64,000 nt of DNA from Saccharothrix ecbatanensis (GCF_014205015.1 NZ_JACHMO010000001.1:4526001-4590000); one strand, 5' to 3'; counted from the stretch's first letter, positions 44,031 to 52,619 are shown. Made by a program: numbers and translations. Notes: a model not told the origin generated them from the letters alone.

Positions 44031-45152
44031 GTGGAGCTCCGTCGTGCACACCGGGACGCGCTGGTCACGGCGGCGTTCTTCACCGTGGGCGCGGTGGTCT
44101 ACGGGCTCCACATGGACCTCGTGGTGGGTGGCCAGGGCGACAACACGCCGTTGACGACGCGGCTGCTGATCCTGACGGTGGCGTCCGTCGGTCAGCTGTT
44201 CCGCCGGTCCGCGCCGGTGGTGGCGCTGCTCGTGGTCATCGTCGCGACAGCGGCCGACCTCTACTTCGGTCTGAGCATGCCGGTGGTGATGGTCGCCATC
44301 GACGTGCTGTTCGTGGCGGCCCTGCACGGTCCGCGCCGGCTGCACCAGGTGCTTGTCGGGGTGGTGGCCACGGCCACGGTCGGCGTGGCGGCGGCGGTCG
44401 CGGTGGTGGGTGACTGGCGGCTGTCGTTCTACGCGGGGTTGCAGGTGTTCTCGCTGCTCGCGGTGCCGGTGTGGTGGGCGACGAACGTGCGGCAGCACCG
44501 GGAGAGCGCCGAGCAGATCGCGCTGATCTCGGAGTTGGACCGGCGGGCGTCGGTGAACGCCGAGCGCAACCGGATGGCCCGTGACCTGCACGACGTGGTC
44601 GCCGGGCACCTGTCGGCGATCGCGATCCAGTCCGAGGCGGTGCTGTCGATGCGCGAGGGCGACCCGGAGACGGTGCGCACGGTGCTGAAGTCGGTGCGCG
44701 AGAACAGCGTGCGGTCGCTGGAGGAGATGCGGATGATGATCGACGTGCTGCGGGCCGACGAACCGGTGGACGAGCCGGTCGCGGTGCGGCTGGCGGACGT
44801 CGGCACGCTGGTCGAGTCGGCCGCCGCGGGCGGGCTGGACGTCGAGCTTCGCGGCGCGAACGTGGCCGGGCTGCCGGTGGCGGTGGACGTCGCCGCGTAC
44901 CGGATCGTGCAGGAGGCGTTGACGAACGCGCTGAAGCACGCGCCCGGCTCGCGCACGTCGGTGACCTTGGAACGGCAGGTCAGGCGGTTGGTGGTGGTCG
45001 TGCGCAACACCGTGGGACGGGCTACGGGCGGGTCGGAGGGCTCGGGGACGGGGTTGGTGAGCATGGCGGAACGCGCCCAGGTCGTCGGCGGGACGTTCGC
45101 CGCCGGGCGCGACGGCGACGGCTGGGTCGTGCGGGCGGAGCTGCCGCTGTGA
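44031..45152 (+). CDS. NarL-type sensor histidine kinase
   Basis: 373 residues. About six membrane helices lie in residues 10-150. HisKA_3 with His187 (ERNRMARDLHDVVAGHLSAI) follows, then HATPase_c (EALTNALKHAPGSRTSVTL, SGTGLVSMAERAQVVGGTF). It is the same subclass as the kinase at 37660 and is followed by its own regulator with a GTGA overlap. The signal is unknown. GTG 44031 is the first start that excludes a non-family leader; no ribosome site is clear. Confidence 0.87.
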   Translation: MELRRAHRDALVTAAFFTVGAVVYGLHMDLVVGGQGDNTPLTTRLLILTVASVGQLFRRSAPVVALLVVIVATAADLYFGLSMPVVMVAIDVLFVAALHGPRRLHQVLVGVVATATVGVAAAVAVVGDWRLSFYAGLQVFSLLAVPVWWATNVRQHRESAEQIALISELDRRASVNAERNRMARDLHDVVAGHLSAIAIQSEAVLSMREGDPETVRTVLKSVRENSVRSLEEMRMMIDVLRADEPVDEPVAVRLADVGTLVESAAAGGLDVELRGANVAGLPVAVDVAAYRIVQEALTNALKHAPGSRTSVTLERQVRRLVVVVRNTVGRATGGSEGSGTGLVSMAERAQVVGGTFAAGRDGDGWVVRAELPL

Positions 45153-45799
45153 TCCGGGTGCTGGTGGCCGACGACCACGCGGCGATCCGCGCGGGCCTGG
45201 TGATGATCCTCGGCGGCGCGGACGGCATCGAGGTGGTCGGCGAGGCCGGTGACGGCGCGGAGGCGGTGCGGTTGGCGACGCGGCTGGAGCCGGACGTCGT
45301 GCTGATGGACATCCGGATGCCCGGCGTGGACGGCATCGAGGCGACCAGGCAGCTCAGCGGGGTGTGCGAGGTGCTGGTGCTGACCACGTTCGACCTGGAC
45401 GAGTACGTGCACGGCGCGCTGCGGGCCGGTGCGGCCGGGTTCCTGCTGAAGTCGGTGGAGGCCCCGGCGCTGGTGGACGCCGTGCGGCAGGTCGCGGCCG
45501 GTGACGGTGTGCTCGCGCCGAGCGTGACGCGGCGGGTGATGCGGGAGTTCGCGTCGGCCGCGCCCAAGTCGCGCCCGGCAGGCTTGGACTCGTTGACGGA
45601 ACGCGAGGTCGACGTGCTGCGCTGCCTCGGCGAAGGGCTGTCGAATCACCAGATCGGGCGAAGGCTGCACATCGGCGAGACGACCGTGAAGACGCACGTG
45701 TCGCGGGTGTTGACGAAGCTGGACCTGAGGTCGCGGGTGCAGGCGGCGATCCTGGCGCAGGAGGCCGGCTTGCTCAGCGGCGGTCCAGCGCGGCCTTGA
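45149..45799 (+). CDS. NarL/FixJ response regulator
   Basis: 216 residues: receiver domain with Asp54 (VVLMDIRMPGVDG), Lys in FLLKSVEAPALV, LuxR helix-turn-helix (LTEREVDVLRCLGEGLSNHQ, GETTVKTHVSRVLTKLDL). It pairs with the kinase at 44031. It is very similar in its receiver region to the regulator at 38781 (VVGEAGDGAEAV shared), suggesting paralogous systems. It overlaps the convergent protease gene by 26 bp. Confidence 0.9.
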   Translation: MIRVLVADDHAAIRAGLVMILGGADGIEVVGEAGDGAEAVRLATRLEPDVVLMDIRMPGVDGIEATRQLSGVCEVLVLTTFDLDEYVHGALRAGAAGFLLKSVEAPALVDAVRQVAAGDGVLAPSVTRRVMREFASAAPKSRPAGLDSLTEREVDVLRCLGEGLSNHQIGRRLHIGETTVKTHVSRVLTKLDLRSRVQAAILAQEAGLLSGGPARP

Positions 45800-46904
45800 G
45801 GTCTTCCCGGCGCAGCACGCCCGCCGGTCGGCCTTCGAGGTCCACGACCAGGTACTCCCAGGCCGCGGTGCCGCGCACGCGTTCCACCACTTCGGCGCCG
45901 CTCTCGTTCTCCAGCAGCACGGTCTCCGGCCGGATCGGCACGGCCGCCTGCTCGGCGGGCGCGTGCGGCGAGGTGCTGGCCAGCCGGCGGGCCATCTCCC
46001 GGTCGAGCAGGCCGGCCGCGACACCGTCCGCGCGGACCAGGACCACACCCCGGCCGGCGGACGCGGTGAGCGCGCCCGACACCGGGCTCTCGGCGGGCAG
46101 TTGGAGGACGGGGCGGACCAGCTCGCCCAGCGTCAGACCTTCCGGCCAGGTGCTGCGGCGTTCGGCGGTGAACTCGCCGCGCGCGCCGGCCAGCACGAAC
46201 CACGCGGTCAGCAGGCACACGCCGAAGCGGAGCCAGCGGTCCTCGGCGCCTTCCATGACGCCCCAGATCGCCCACACGACGAGCAGCGCGGCCACCACGC
46301 CGCCACCGATGACGGCGGCTTTCGTGCCCGTCGCACGGCGGCCGGTGAAGGCCCACACGCCCGCACGCAGGATCCGGCCGCCGTCCAGCGGCAGGCCGGG
46401 GAGCAGGTTGAACACCGCGACGGCGGCGTTGGCGAAGGCGGTCTGGGCGATCAGCAGCCAGACCGCGTCCGGGTACGGGATGGCGGCGGCGACCAGCGCG
46501 AACAGGCCGGCCAGCGCGATGGAGACGATCGGGCCGGCGGCGGCGATCGCGCCTTCGTGGGACGGACGGGTCGGGGTGCGCATCACCTCGGACACGCCGC
46601 CGAGCAGGAACAGGCGCAGCCGGCGGACCGGCAGGCCGAGGCGCAGGGCGACCAGGCAGTGGCCGAGTTCGTGCGCCAGCACCGAGAGGCCGAGGAAAAT
46701 CGCGAAGGTGGCGGCGAGGAGCACGCCGGTGAGGCCGCCCGTGCCGGGCGCGATGCGGCCGACCAGCGGCGCGTAGAGGACCACGATGGCCGCCGAGCCG
46801 AGCCACCACGAGGGCGCGAGCAGCACGGGGATCCCGGCCGCGCGGAACAGCGGCAGCCCGCCGTCCCGACCGACCTGCCGCCGCCAACTGCTCGTCGTCG
46901 CCAC
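45774..46904 (-). CDS. M50-family site-2 protease with CBS domains
   Basis: 376 residues. An intramembrane zinc protease with HELGH (His78, Glu79, His82) in the first core helix and FNLLPGLPLDGGRILRAGVW supplying the third ligand Asp. Two CBS domains form the C-terminal ~130 residues (LTLGELVRPVLQLPAESPVS, VVDLEGRPAGVLRREDLKAA). It cleaves membrane proteins such as anti-sigma factors; CBS domains usually sense adenosyl nucleotides. The target is unknown. TAGGCT six bases before GTG 46904 indicates a leaderless transcript. Confidence 0.92.
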   Translation of the reverse strand: MATTSSWRRQVGRDGGLPLFRAAGIPVLLAPSWWLGSAAIVVLYAPLVGRIAPGTGGLTGVLLAATFAIFLGLSVLAHELGHCLVALRLGLPVRRLRLFLLGGVSEVMRTPTRPSHEGAIAAAGPIVSIALAGLFALVAAAIPYPDAVWLLIAQTAFANAAVAVFNLLPGLPLDGGRILRAGVWAFTGRRATGTKAAVIGGGVVAALLVVWAIWGVMEGAEDRWLRFGVCLLTAWFVLAGARGEFTAERRSTWPEGLTLGELVRPVLQLPAESPVSGALTASAGRGVVLVRADGVAAGLLDREMARRLASTSPHAPAEQAAVPIRPETVLLENESGAEVVERVRGTAAWEYLVVDLEGRPAGVLRREDLKAALDRR

Positions 46905-46910
46905 GGGCCG

Positions 46911-46916
46911 AGCCTA
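46911..46916 (-). promoter_or_regulatory. candidate -10 box of the M50 protease gene (leaderless)
   Basis: TAGGCT on the minus strand, six bases before GTG 46904, with no ribosome site. Confidence 0.55.
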
Positions 46917-46930
46917 GGTGCAGGCGTGTA

Positions 46931-47656
46931 TCAGCGGCGTGTTGGATCGCCGCTGCTCCGCGCGTGTCCGACCCTGGCGCGGAGGCCGTCCAGGATGAGG
47001 TCGAGGCCGAAGTCGAGCGCCTCGTCCTGATCTCCCCCGGCCATCGACTCCGCCAGCGCCGCCTTGGTGTGCGGGTAGCGGTCCCCGCGCTGGAACACGA
47101 CCTCCGCCAGGACCGCGCCGAACTGCGCTCCCGTGTCACCGCCCGGCGTCTTCGCCACCTGCTGGGCCAGGGCGCGGACGTGCCCGGCGAGCACGGCCAG
47201 CACGTCCATCCGTTCGGCGCCGGCCAGGCCCGTGCCGTCGAGGACGGCGAGCGCGGCTTCCATCCAGGCCAGCTCGTTGGGGCCGACGACGTGCGGACCC
47301 GTGGTGACCTCCAGGACCCAGGGGTGCCGCAGGAAACCGGGCAGGAGCGCCAGCGCCCACGTTCGGAGCCGGTCGCACCAGTCGCCGTCGTGGAGGTCTT
47401 CGGGCGGTGTGCCCATGGCCAGGTCGGCCATGAGCGCGACCAGCTCAGACTTCCCGGGCACGTAGCGGTAGAGGGACATCTTCGTGAAGCCGAGGTCGGC
47501 GGCGACGCGCTGCATGGAGACGGCGGCGAGCCCCTCGGCGTCGGCGATCGCGATGCCGGTCCGGGCGATGAGTTCGTGGCTGAGCGCGGGCTTGGGGCCG
47601 CGGCGAGGGCCCGGAGGGTCGCCCCACAGCAGTTCGAAGGTGCCCGCCGTGTCCAT
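46931..47656 (-). CDS. TetR/AcrR-family transcriptional regulator
   Basis: 241 residues. A short leader (FELLWGDPPGPRRGPKPALS) typical of one TetR subgroup is followed by the helix-turn-helix (IARTGIAIADAEGLAAVSMQ, ADLGFTKMSLYRYVPGKSEL) and a TetR_C-type ligand domain. GGAGG lies six bases before ATG 47656. It is divergent from an FAD-dependent monooxygenase across 88 bp containing inverted repeats, the usual set-up for a repressor of a drug- or xenobiotic-modifying enzyme. Confidence 0.88.
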   Translation of the reverse strand: MDTAGTFELLWGDPPGPRRGPKPALSHELIARTGIAIADAEGLAAVSMQRVAADLGFTKMSLYRYVPGKSELVALMADLAMGTPPEDLHDGDWCDRLRTWALALLPGFLRHPWVLEVTTGPHVVGPNELAWMEAALAVLDGTGLAGAERMDVLAVLAGHVRALAQQVAKTPGGDTGAQFGAVLAEVVFQRGDRYPHTKAALAESMAGGDQDEALDFGLDLILDGLRARVGHARSSGDPTRR

Positions 47657-47685
47657 CGCGACCTCCGGTGTTGCCCACGCCAAAG

Positions 47686-47733
47686 AACTGTGTCTACAGT
47701 ACACAGAAGTAATTGCTTCCAGTGGACACAGTT
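47686..47733. promoter_or_regulatory. inverted repeats between tetR and monooxygenase genes
   Basis: AACTGTGTC at 47686 is mirrored by GACACAGTT ending at 47733, and CTGTGT-N7-ACACAG (47688-47706) forms a shorter operator-like site. A further GAAG-N6-CTTC repeat lies between. A likely TetR-binding region. Confidence 0.5.
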
Positions 47734-47744
47734 CAGGAGTGACG

Positions 47745-48935
47745 ATGTCGAACAAGCGGGTCCTCGTCTCCGGCGCGAGCGTCGCGGGACCGGCCGTGGC
47801 CTATTGGCTGGGGCGTCACGGCTTCGAGCCGACCGTCGTGGAGATCGCTCCCGCGCTGCGCAAGGGCGGTGCGGCGGTGGACTTCCGCGGTGAGGCGCAC
47901 ATGACCGTGCTGGAACGCATGGGCGTGCTCGGCCGGCTGCGTGAGATCCAGACCGGTGGCAGCCCGATGACGTTCGTCGACGAGGAGGGGCGCACGGTGC
48001 TCCACCTGCCGGCGGACTTCGCGGGCGGCGAGTTGGAGGTGCTGCGTTCGGACCTCTCGCGGGTGCTGTACGAGCACGGCAGAGGTGTGGCGGAGTACGT
48101 GTTCGGTGATTCCGTCGTCGGGCTGACCGAGACGCCGGGCGGGGTCGACGTGACGTTCGCTTCCGGTGTCGAGCGGACGTTCGACCTGGTCATCGGGGCG
48201 GACGGCATCCACTCGGGCGTGCGCGGTCTCGTCTTCGGGCCGGAGGAGCGGTTCGTCAGCCACCTCGGGTACTACGTCGCCGGCTGGGACCTGCCCGACG
48301 GCTTCGGCGTGCCGTCCGGGTCGGTGAAGTCCGGGTCGGTGAACTACAACGTGCCGGGGCGGCTGGTCTCCACCAGCGGCGACGGGGGCCGGGCGAGTGC
48401 GTTCGTGGCTTTCCGGTCGCCTCTGCTGCGGTACGACCGGCGTGACGTGGCGCAGCAGCGCAGGTTGATCACCGACGCGTTCGGCGGGTTGGGCTGGGAG
48501 ACGCCCCGGCTGCTGGCGTCGCTGGAGCACACGACGGAGATGTACTTCGACTCGATCAGCCGGGCGGATGTCCCGACGTGGTCACGGGGGCGCGTCGCGC
48601 TGGTCGGGGATGCCGCTTGCGGCGCCACCATCGGCGGTATGGGCACGGGCACGGCCATCGTCGGCGCGTACGTGCTGGCCGGTGAACTGGCCGCTTCGGA
48701 TGGGGATCATGGGGCTGCGTTCCGGCGGTACGAGCACGTCATGCGCGACTACGCCGAACGGTGCCAGAAGGGCGGCGACCGGGCGGGCAAGTTCCTGGCG
48801 CCGCCGAGTCGGTTCGCCTTGCGGATGCGCAACGGGCTGCTGGGCAACCGGTTCCTGCTGGACCTGATGCTCAAAGCGGGCAAGGACATCACGAACAAGA
48901 TCGAGCTCAAGGACTACGTGAAGGCCTCCGCATAG
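47745..48935 (+). CDS. FAD-dependent monooxygenase (PHBH/TetX-like)
   Basis: 396 residues. The FAD Rossmann motif is VLVSGASVAGPAVAYWLGRH, the DG motif DLVIGADGIHSGVRGLVFGP, and the GD motif RVALVGDAACGATIGGMGTG. This is the class A flavin monooxygenase pattern, close to proteins annotated as tetracycline- or rifampicin-modifying; actual substrate unknown. CAGGAG lies before ATG 47745. Divergent TetR regulator and operator suggest substrate-induced expression. Confidence 0.87.
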   Translation: MSNKRVLVSGASVAGPAVAYWLGRHGFEPTVVEIAPALRKGGAAVDFRGEAHMTVLERMGVLGRLREIQTGGSPMTFVDEEGRTVLHLPADFAGGELEVLRSDLSRVLYEHGRGVAEYVFGDSVVGLTETPGGVDVTFASGVERTFDLVIGADGIHSGVRGLVFGPEERFVSHLGYYVAGWDLPDGFGVPSGSVKSGSVNYNVPGRLVSTSGDGGRASAFVAFRSPLLRYDRRDVAQQRRLITDAFGGLGWETPRLLASLEHTTEMYFDSISRADVPTWSRGRVALVGDAACGATIGGMGTGTAIVGAYVLAGELAASDGDHGAAFRRYEHVMRDYAERCQKGGDRAGKFLAPPSRFALRMRNGLLGNRFLLDLMLKAGKDITNKIELKDYVKASA

Positions 48936-48993
48936 GCCGGTCCGCACTGCAAATAAACGATCTTGTCGGGGGGTTGGCCTATGGTTCTGGGCC

Positions 48994-49860
48994 ATGGCAG
49001 TGCCGACGATCACCGAGCGCCCTGTTCGCAGGCCAGCGCTGTCGCCCTCCCGCGCGGGCGACTTCAAGCAGTGCCCGCTGCTCTACCGCTTCCGCGCCGT
49101 CGACCGGCTGCCCGAGAAGCCGACGAGGGCGCAGGTGCGCGGCACGGTGGTGCACGCGGTCTTGGAGGACTTGTTCGGCCTGCCCGCCGCCGAACGGCTG
49201 CCGGAGACGGCACGCGCGCTGGTCGGTCCGGCTTGGGAGCGGGTGCGGGCCGAGCGGCCGGAGTTCGCGGAGCTGTTCGCCGAGGGCGATCCGGAGCAGG
49301 ACGAGTGGCTGGCGTCGGCGGAAGGTCTGCTGGACGGCTACTTCGGCCTGGAGGACCCGCGCCGGTTCGACGCGGACGCCCGTGAGCTGCTGGTCGAGTG
49401 GGAGCTGCCGTCGGGTGTGCTGCTGCGCGGGTACGTCGACCGGGTGGACGTGGCGCCGACCGGCGAGATCCGGGTGGTCGACTACAAGACGGGCGCCGCG
49501 CCGCGCGAGGTCGGCGAGGCCAAGGCGTTGTTCCAGATGAAGTTCTACGCGCTCGTGCTCTGGCGGCTGCGTGGTGTCGTGCCGCGCCAGCTGCGGCTGA
49601 TGTACCTGGCCGACCGGCAGGCGTTGGCCTACCAGCCGGACGAGGCCGAGCTGACCCGGTTCGAGCGCACGCTGGAGGCGATCTGGGACGCCATCCTGCG
49701 CGCGGCGAAGTCCGGCGACTTCCGGCCCAACCCGAGCCGGCTGTGCGACTACTGCGACCACAAGGCGCTGTGCCCGGCGTTCGAGGGCACACCGCCGCCG
49801 TACCCGGGCTGGCCCGAGCCGGACGCGGGTGTGGAGACCGTGTTGGACCGGGCGGACTAG
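48994..49860 (+). CDS. RecB-family PD-(D/E)XK exonuclease with Fe-S cysteines
   Basis: 288 residues. Nuclease core motifs: His in RGTVVHAVLEDLF, GYVDRVDVAPTGEIRVVDYK (Asp and Asp-x-Lys), and FQMKFYALVLW (QxxxY). One N-terminal cysteine (FKQCPLLYRFR) and three at the C-terminus (LCDYCDHKALCPAF) form the Fe-S cluster arrangement of AddB/Cas4-type nucleases. It is the counterpart of M. tuberculosis Rv2119, near TrmI and Mpa. It likely processes DNA ends. TATGGT eight bases before ATG 48994 is a possible -10. Confidence 0.9.
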   Translation: MAVPTITERPVRRPALSPSRAGDFKQCPLLYRFRAVDRLPEKPTRAQVRGTVVHAVLEDLFGLPAAERLPETARALVGPAWERVRAERPEFAELFAEGDPEQDEWLASAEGLLDGYFGLEDPRRFDADARELLVEWELPSGVLLRGYVDRVDVAPTGEIRVVDYKTGAAPREVGEAKALFQMKFYALVLWRLRGVVPRQLRLMYLADRQALAYQPDEAELTRFERTLEAIWDAILRAAKSGDFRPNPSRLCDYCDHKALCPAFEGTPPPYPGWPEPDAGVETVLDRAD

Positions 49861-50637
49861 ATGGACGCCTTCTACGAGCGGCTGGACGACGACAGGTTCG
49901 CCTCGACCGGGCACACCTCCGGGCCGTGGAGCAGCGAGAGCCAGCACCTGGGGCCGCCGTCGGCGCTGCTGGTGCGGGCGTTGGAGCGGTGCGCGCCGCG
50001 GCCGGAGACGATGCTGTCGCGGGTGACGTTCGAGGTGCTGGGGCCGGTGCCGGTGGCTGAGCTGACCGTGACGGCGTCGGTCGACCGGCCGGGGCGTTCG
50101 GTGGAGCTGCTGGCGGCGGAGTTGGCGCACGAGGGCCGGCCGGTGCTGCGGGCGCGGGCATGGCGGATCGTCACCGGTGACACGACGGCGGTGACGACCG
50201 GCCAGGGTGAGCCGTTGGCGTCGCCGCACGGTTGCGCGCCGATGGCCGTCCCGGAGCACTGGCGGGTCGGCGGCTACCTGACCGCGATGGAGTGGCGTGC
50301 GGTCAGCGGCGGCATCTTCACACCGGGGGACGGGGCGGTGTGGGCGCGGCCGGTCGTGCGCGTGGTGGCGGGTGAGGAGCCGAGTGCGGTGCAGCGCCTG
50401 TTCACGGTGGCGGACTCGGCGAGCGGCGTGTCGAGCCGGGTGGACATCCGCGAGTGGTACTCGATCAACACCGATCTGACCGTCCACCTGCACAGGGAGC
50501 CGGTCGGCGAGTGGTACGGGCTGGACGCGCAGACCGTGATCGGGCCGTCCGGGGTCGGCGTGGCGACGAGCGTGCTGCATGACGAGCAGGGGCCGGTGGG
50601 GCGGACGACGCAGTCGCTCTTCGTGCGGAAACGGTAG
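49861..50637 (+). CDS. acyl-CoA thioesterase family protein (TesB-like double hotdog)
   Basis: 258 residues. An N-terminal hotdog (GPWSSESQHLGPPSALLVRA, RVTFEVLGPVPVAELTVTAS) and a C-terminal hotdog with the TesB-like ending (WYGLDAQTVIGPSGVGVATS, VGRTTQSLFV) are joined by a Pro-rich link. It is expected to hydrolyse acyl-CoA thioesters. Its ATG follows the nuclease stop codon with no gap, so it is translated by re-initiation in the same operon. Confidence 0.84.
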   Translation: MDAFYERLDDDRFASTGHTSGPWSSESQHLGPPSALLVRALERCAPRPETMLSRVTFEVLGPVPVAELTVTASVDRPGRSVELLAAELAHEGRPVLRARAWRIVTGDTTAVTTGQGEPLASPHGCAPMAVPEHWRVGGYLTAMEWRAVSGGIFTPGDGAVWARPVVRVVAGEEPSAVQRLFTVADSASGVSSRVDIREWYSINTDLTVHLHREPVGEWYGLDAQTVIGPSGVGVATSVLHDEQGPVGRTTQSLFVRKR

Positions 50638-50654
50638 GGGGCCGCCCTGGTCGA

Positions 50655-50785
50655 ACTGGTCGGACTGGGCCGCTCCAGTCGTACTGGCCGCTCCAGTCGT
50701 ACTGGTCGCTGCGGTCGTACTGGTCGCCGCGGTCGCCCTGGTCGCCGCGGTCGCTCCGGTCGCACTGGTCGCACTGGTCGCAGAT
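50655..50785 (+). repeat. 9/18-bp degenerate minisatellite upstream of the phosphoribosyltransferase
   Basis: Units such as TCGTACTGG, TCGCCGCGG and TCGCACTGG repeat for about 130 bp. Read in frame with the downstream enzyme it would code a hydrophobic run of Val, Leu and Ala (VVLVAA repeats), but no good start codon precedes it. Confidence 0.8.
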
Positions 50786-50812
50786 CGCGCCCGACGCGCG
50801 CACCATGGAGGT

Positions 50813-51439
50813 GTGAGGTTCACAGACCGTTCCGAAGCCGGCCGGGTGCTCGCGCGGACGCTGGCCGGCGAGTCCTGGACCGACCCGCTAGTGCTCGGCC
50901 TCGCGCGCGGCGGGGTGCCGGTGGCTGCGGAGGTCGCCTCGGCGCTGGGCGGTGAGCTGGGCGTGGCCGTGGCACGCAAGATCGGCGCGCCCGGTCAGCC
51001 GGAGTTCGGCGTCGGCGCCGTCACCGCCGGTGGCGATCCGATCTTCAACGAGGAGGCCATGACCGCCCTCGGCCTCACCCCCGAGGACATGGCCGACACC
51101 TGCGAGGCGGAGCGGCGTGAGGCCCAGCGGCGGCTGGACCTGTACGGGAACGGCCCGATGCGGCTCGAAGACCGTGACGTCCTGGTCGTGGACGACGGCC
51201 TGGCCACCGGCGTCACCGCCCGTGCCGCGCTGCGCGAAGCACGTGGCCAGAACCCCCGTCGCCTGGTGCTGGCGGTGCCCGTGGGCGCGGCGGACTCGGT
51301 GCGGGCGTTGAGCGCCGACGCCGACCTGGTGGTGTGCCCGCACCCGCGCACCGACTTCCGCGCGGTCGGCCGGTTTTACCAGCACTTCGACCAGACCACC
51401 GACGACCAGGTCATCGAACTGCTGAACCGACAGCACTGA
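50813..51439 (+). CDS. phosphoribosyltransferase-domain protein
   Basis: 208 residues. A type I PRTase fold with the PRPP-binding motif DVLVVDDGLATGVTARAALR near residue 120. The N-terminus (FTDRSEAGRVLARTLAGESW, then VLGLARGGVPVAAEVASALG) and LGVAVARKIGAPGQPEFGVG are typical of the stand-alone PRTases found near erythromycin esterase or dienelactone hydrolase domains in actinomycetes. The substrate is not known. GTG 50813 is chosen because the family N-terminus begins there; GGAGGT abuts it directly. The frame is also open through the repeat upstream. Confidence 0.83.
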   Translation: MRFTDRSEAGRVLARTLAGESWTDPLVLGLARGGVPVAAEVASALGGELGVAVARKIGAPGQPEFGVGAVTAGGDPIFNEEAMTALGLTPEDMADTCEAERREAQRRLDLYGNGPMRLEDRDVLVVDDGLATGVTARAALREARGQNPRRLVLAVPVGAADSVRALSADADLVVCPHPRTDFRAVGRFYQHFDQTTDDQVIELLNRQH

Positions 51440-51479
51440 CGGCCGTTCAGGGCTGCAGCCGTTCAGAGCTGACGGTCGT

Positions 51480-51767
51480 TCAGGGCTCGCGGTAGTGCTC
51501 GACGGTCGGGAACGGGTCGTAGAAGTGGTGCAGCAGCGCCTTCCAACGCGGGTACAGCGGCCCCTGGCGGAACCCGACCGTGTGGTCCTCCAGCCGTTCC
51601 CACCCCACCAGCAGCAGGTACCGGGACGGCTGCTCGACCGAACGCCGCAGGTCCAGCGAGACGAACCCGGGCGACTGCGCGATGAGCCCGCGCGCCTCCC
51701 CGAACGCCCGCTCGAAGTCCGCCTCCAGACCGGGGCGGACGTCGAGCGTGGCGACTTCCAGGATCAC
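51480..51767 (-). CDS. antibiotic biosynthesis monooxygenase (ABM) domain protein
   Basis: 95 residues, one ferredoxin-like ABM domain: [57 protein letters not shown]. Proteins of this family are small cofactor-free oxygenases or stress proteins. The GTG overlaps the hisE stop in a GTGA arrangement, so it is translated with hisE. No link to histidine synthesis is evident from the fold. Confidence 0.85.
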   Translation of the reverse strand: MILEVATLDVRPGLEADFERAFGEARGLIAQSPGFVSLDLRRSVEQPSRYLLLVGWERLEDHTVGFRQGPLYPRWKALLHHFYDPFPTVEHYREP

Positions 51768-52027
51768 AGGTGCTTGTACACGTCTTCGAGGGTCAGACCG
51801 CGGCCGAGCATGAGCACCTGCACGCGGTACAGCAGCTGGGAGACCTCTTCGGCCAGGCGCTCGTCGGACTCGTGCTCGGCGGCGATCCAGACCTCGCCGG
51901 CCTCCTCCAACACCTTCTTGCCCTGCGCATGCACCCCGGCCTCCAAGGCCGCGGCGGTGGCGGAGCCCTCAGGGCGGGTGCGTGCGCGTTCGCTCAGCTC
52001 GGCGAACAGCTCGTCGAAGGTCTTCAC
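51764..52027 (-). CDS. hisE: phosphoribosyl-ATP pyrophosphatase HisE
   Basis: 87 residues. The MazG-like helical fold carries [36 protein letters not shown] (metal-binding Glu residues) and [16 protein letters not shown]. It hydrolyses phosphoribosyl-ATP to phosphoribosyl-AMP, step two of histidine synthesis. It matches M. tuberculosis Rv2122c closely. GTG 52027 gives the family start [11 protein letters not shown] 52045 would add six residues. The usual partner hisG is not adjacent; an ABM gene follows instead. Confidence 0.93.
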   Translation of the reverse strand: MKTFDELFAELSERARTRPEGSATAAALEAGVHAQGKKVLEEAGEVWIAAEHESDERLAEEVSQLLYRVQVLMLGRGLTLEDVYKHL

Positions 52028-52099
52028 GGGGTCTGATCCTCGCATCCTCCGAACGGCCGCAGGCAGGCAGACCCCCGGTTCCGCCACCCACGGCGGGCA

Positions 52100-52537
52100 C
52101 TAGATCCCGTAACGCGGGCTCGTGAACGGCCACACCTCGGCGATCCACTTCGGCACGAACGCGTCCAGCGCGCGCTCCAGGTCCGTGTCCACGTACTCGT
52201 CCACGACCCACCACGAGATCAGCGCGTCCTCGGCGGGGTCGATGTAGACGCAGCCCAGCAGCTCGGTCTCGTCCGCGTTGAACAGGGCGTAGTTGAACGA
52301 CTCGTGCGCGTTCTGCTCACGCTCGTGCCGCGCGAGGTCGACGCGGTCCTGCTCGTGGGTCATGTGGGCGGGCGGCCAACCCCACTGCTCGCCGTACAGC
52401 GACCAGAGCCGCTCCCGCGAGCCCATCACGGCCGGGTAGTCGATGTCCACATCGGACTCGCGGATGGGCCGCAGGTGGTGACCGTCGTCGAGCGGGACGT
52501 GGGTCGGGTGGGCGAAGTCAGCGGGAAGCCACGGCAT
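52100..52537 (-). CDS. GNAT-family N-acetyltransferase
   Basis: 145 residues. The beta1-alpha1 region HLRPIRESDVDIDYPAVMGS and the central strand segment YALFNADETELLGCVYIDPA are GNAT-like. The C-terminal part is short (VDTDLERALDAFVPKWIAEV), and the classical RxxGxG/A loop is not obvious. It is probably a divergent member. CAGACT six bases before ATG 52537 fits a leaderless promoter; the next gene is divergent across 82 bp. Confidence 0.72.
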   Translation of the reverse strand: MPWLPADFAHPTHVPLDDGHHLRPIRESDVDIDYPAVMGSRERLWSLYGEQWGWPPAHMTHEQDRVDLARHEREQNAHESFNYALFNADETELLGCVYIDPAEDALISWWVVDEYVDTDLERALDAFVPKWIAEVWPFTSPRYGI

Positions 52538-52543
52538 GGGCGG

Positions 52544-52549
52544 AGTCTG
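52544..52549 (-). promoter_or_regulatory. candidate -10 box of the 52537 GNAT gene
   Basis: CAGACT on the minus strand, six bases before the ATG. Confidence 0.4.
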
Positions 52550-52607
52550 CGGTGACGTGAGCCGGAACGCCACCGAAAATCCGATGGCGCGACCCGCGGC
52601 GCCCCGA

Positions 52608-52613
52608 GACACT
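52608..52613 (+). promoter_or_regulatory. candidate -10 box of the 52620 GNAT gene
   Basis: GACACT, six bases before ATG 52620; the second and sixth positions match the TANNNT-like rule. Confidence 0.4.
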
Positions 52614-52619
52614 GCCTGG

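Noticed and set aside
47484..47744. An upstream start for the FAD monooxygenase at 47484
   Set aside because: It would cover the 5' end of the divergent tetR gene and the operator; the FAD motif and ribosome site place the start at 47745.
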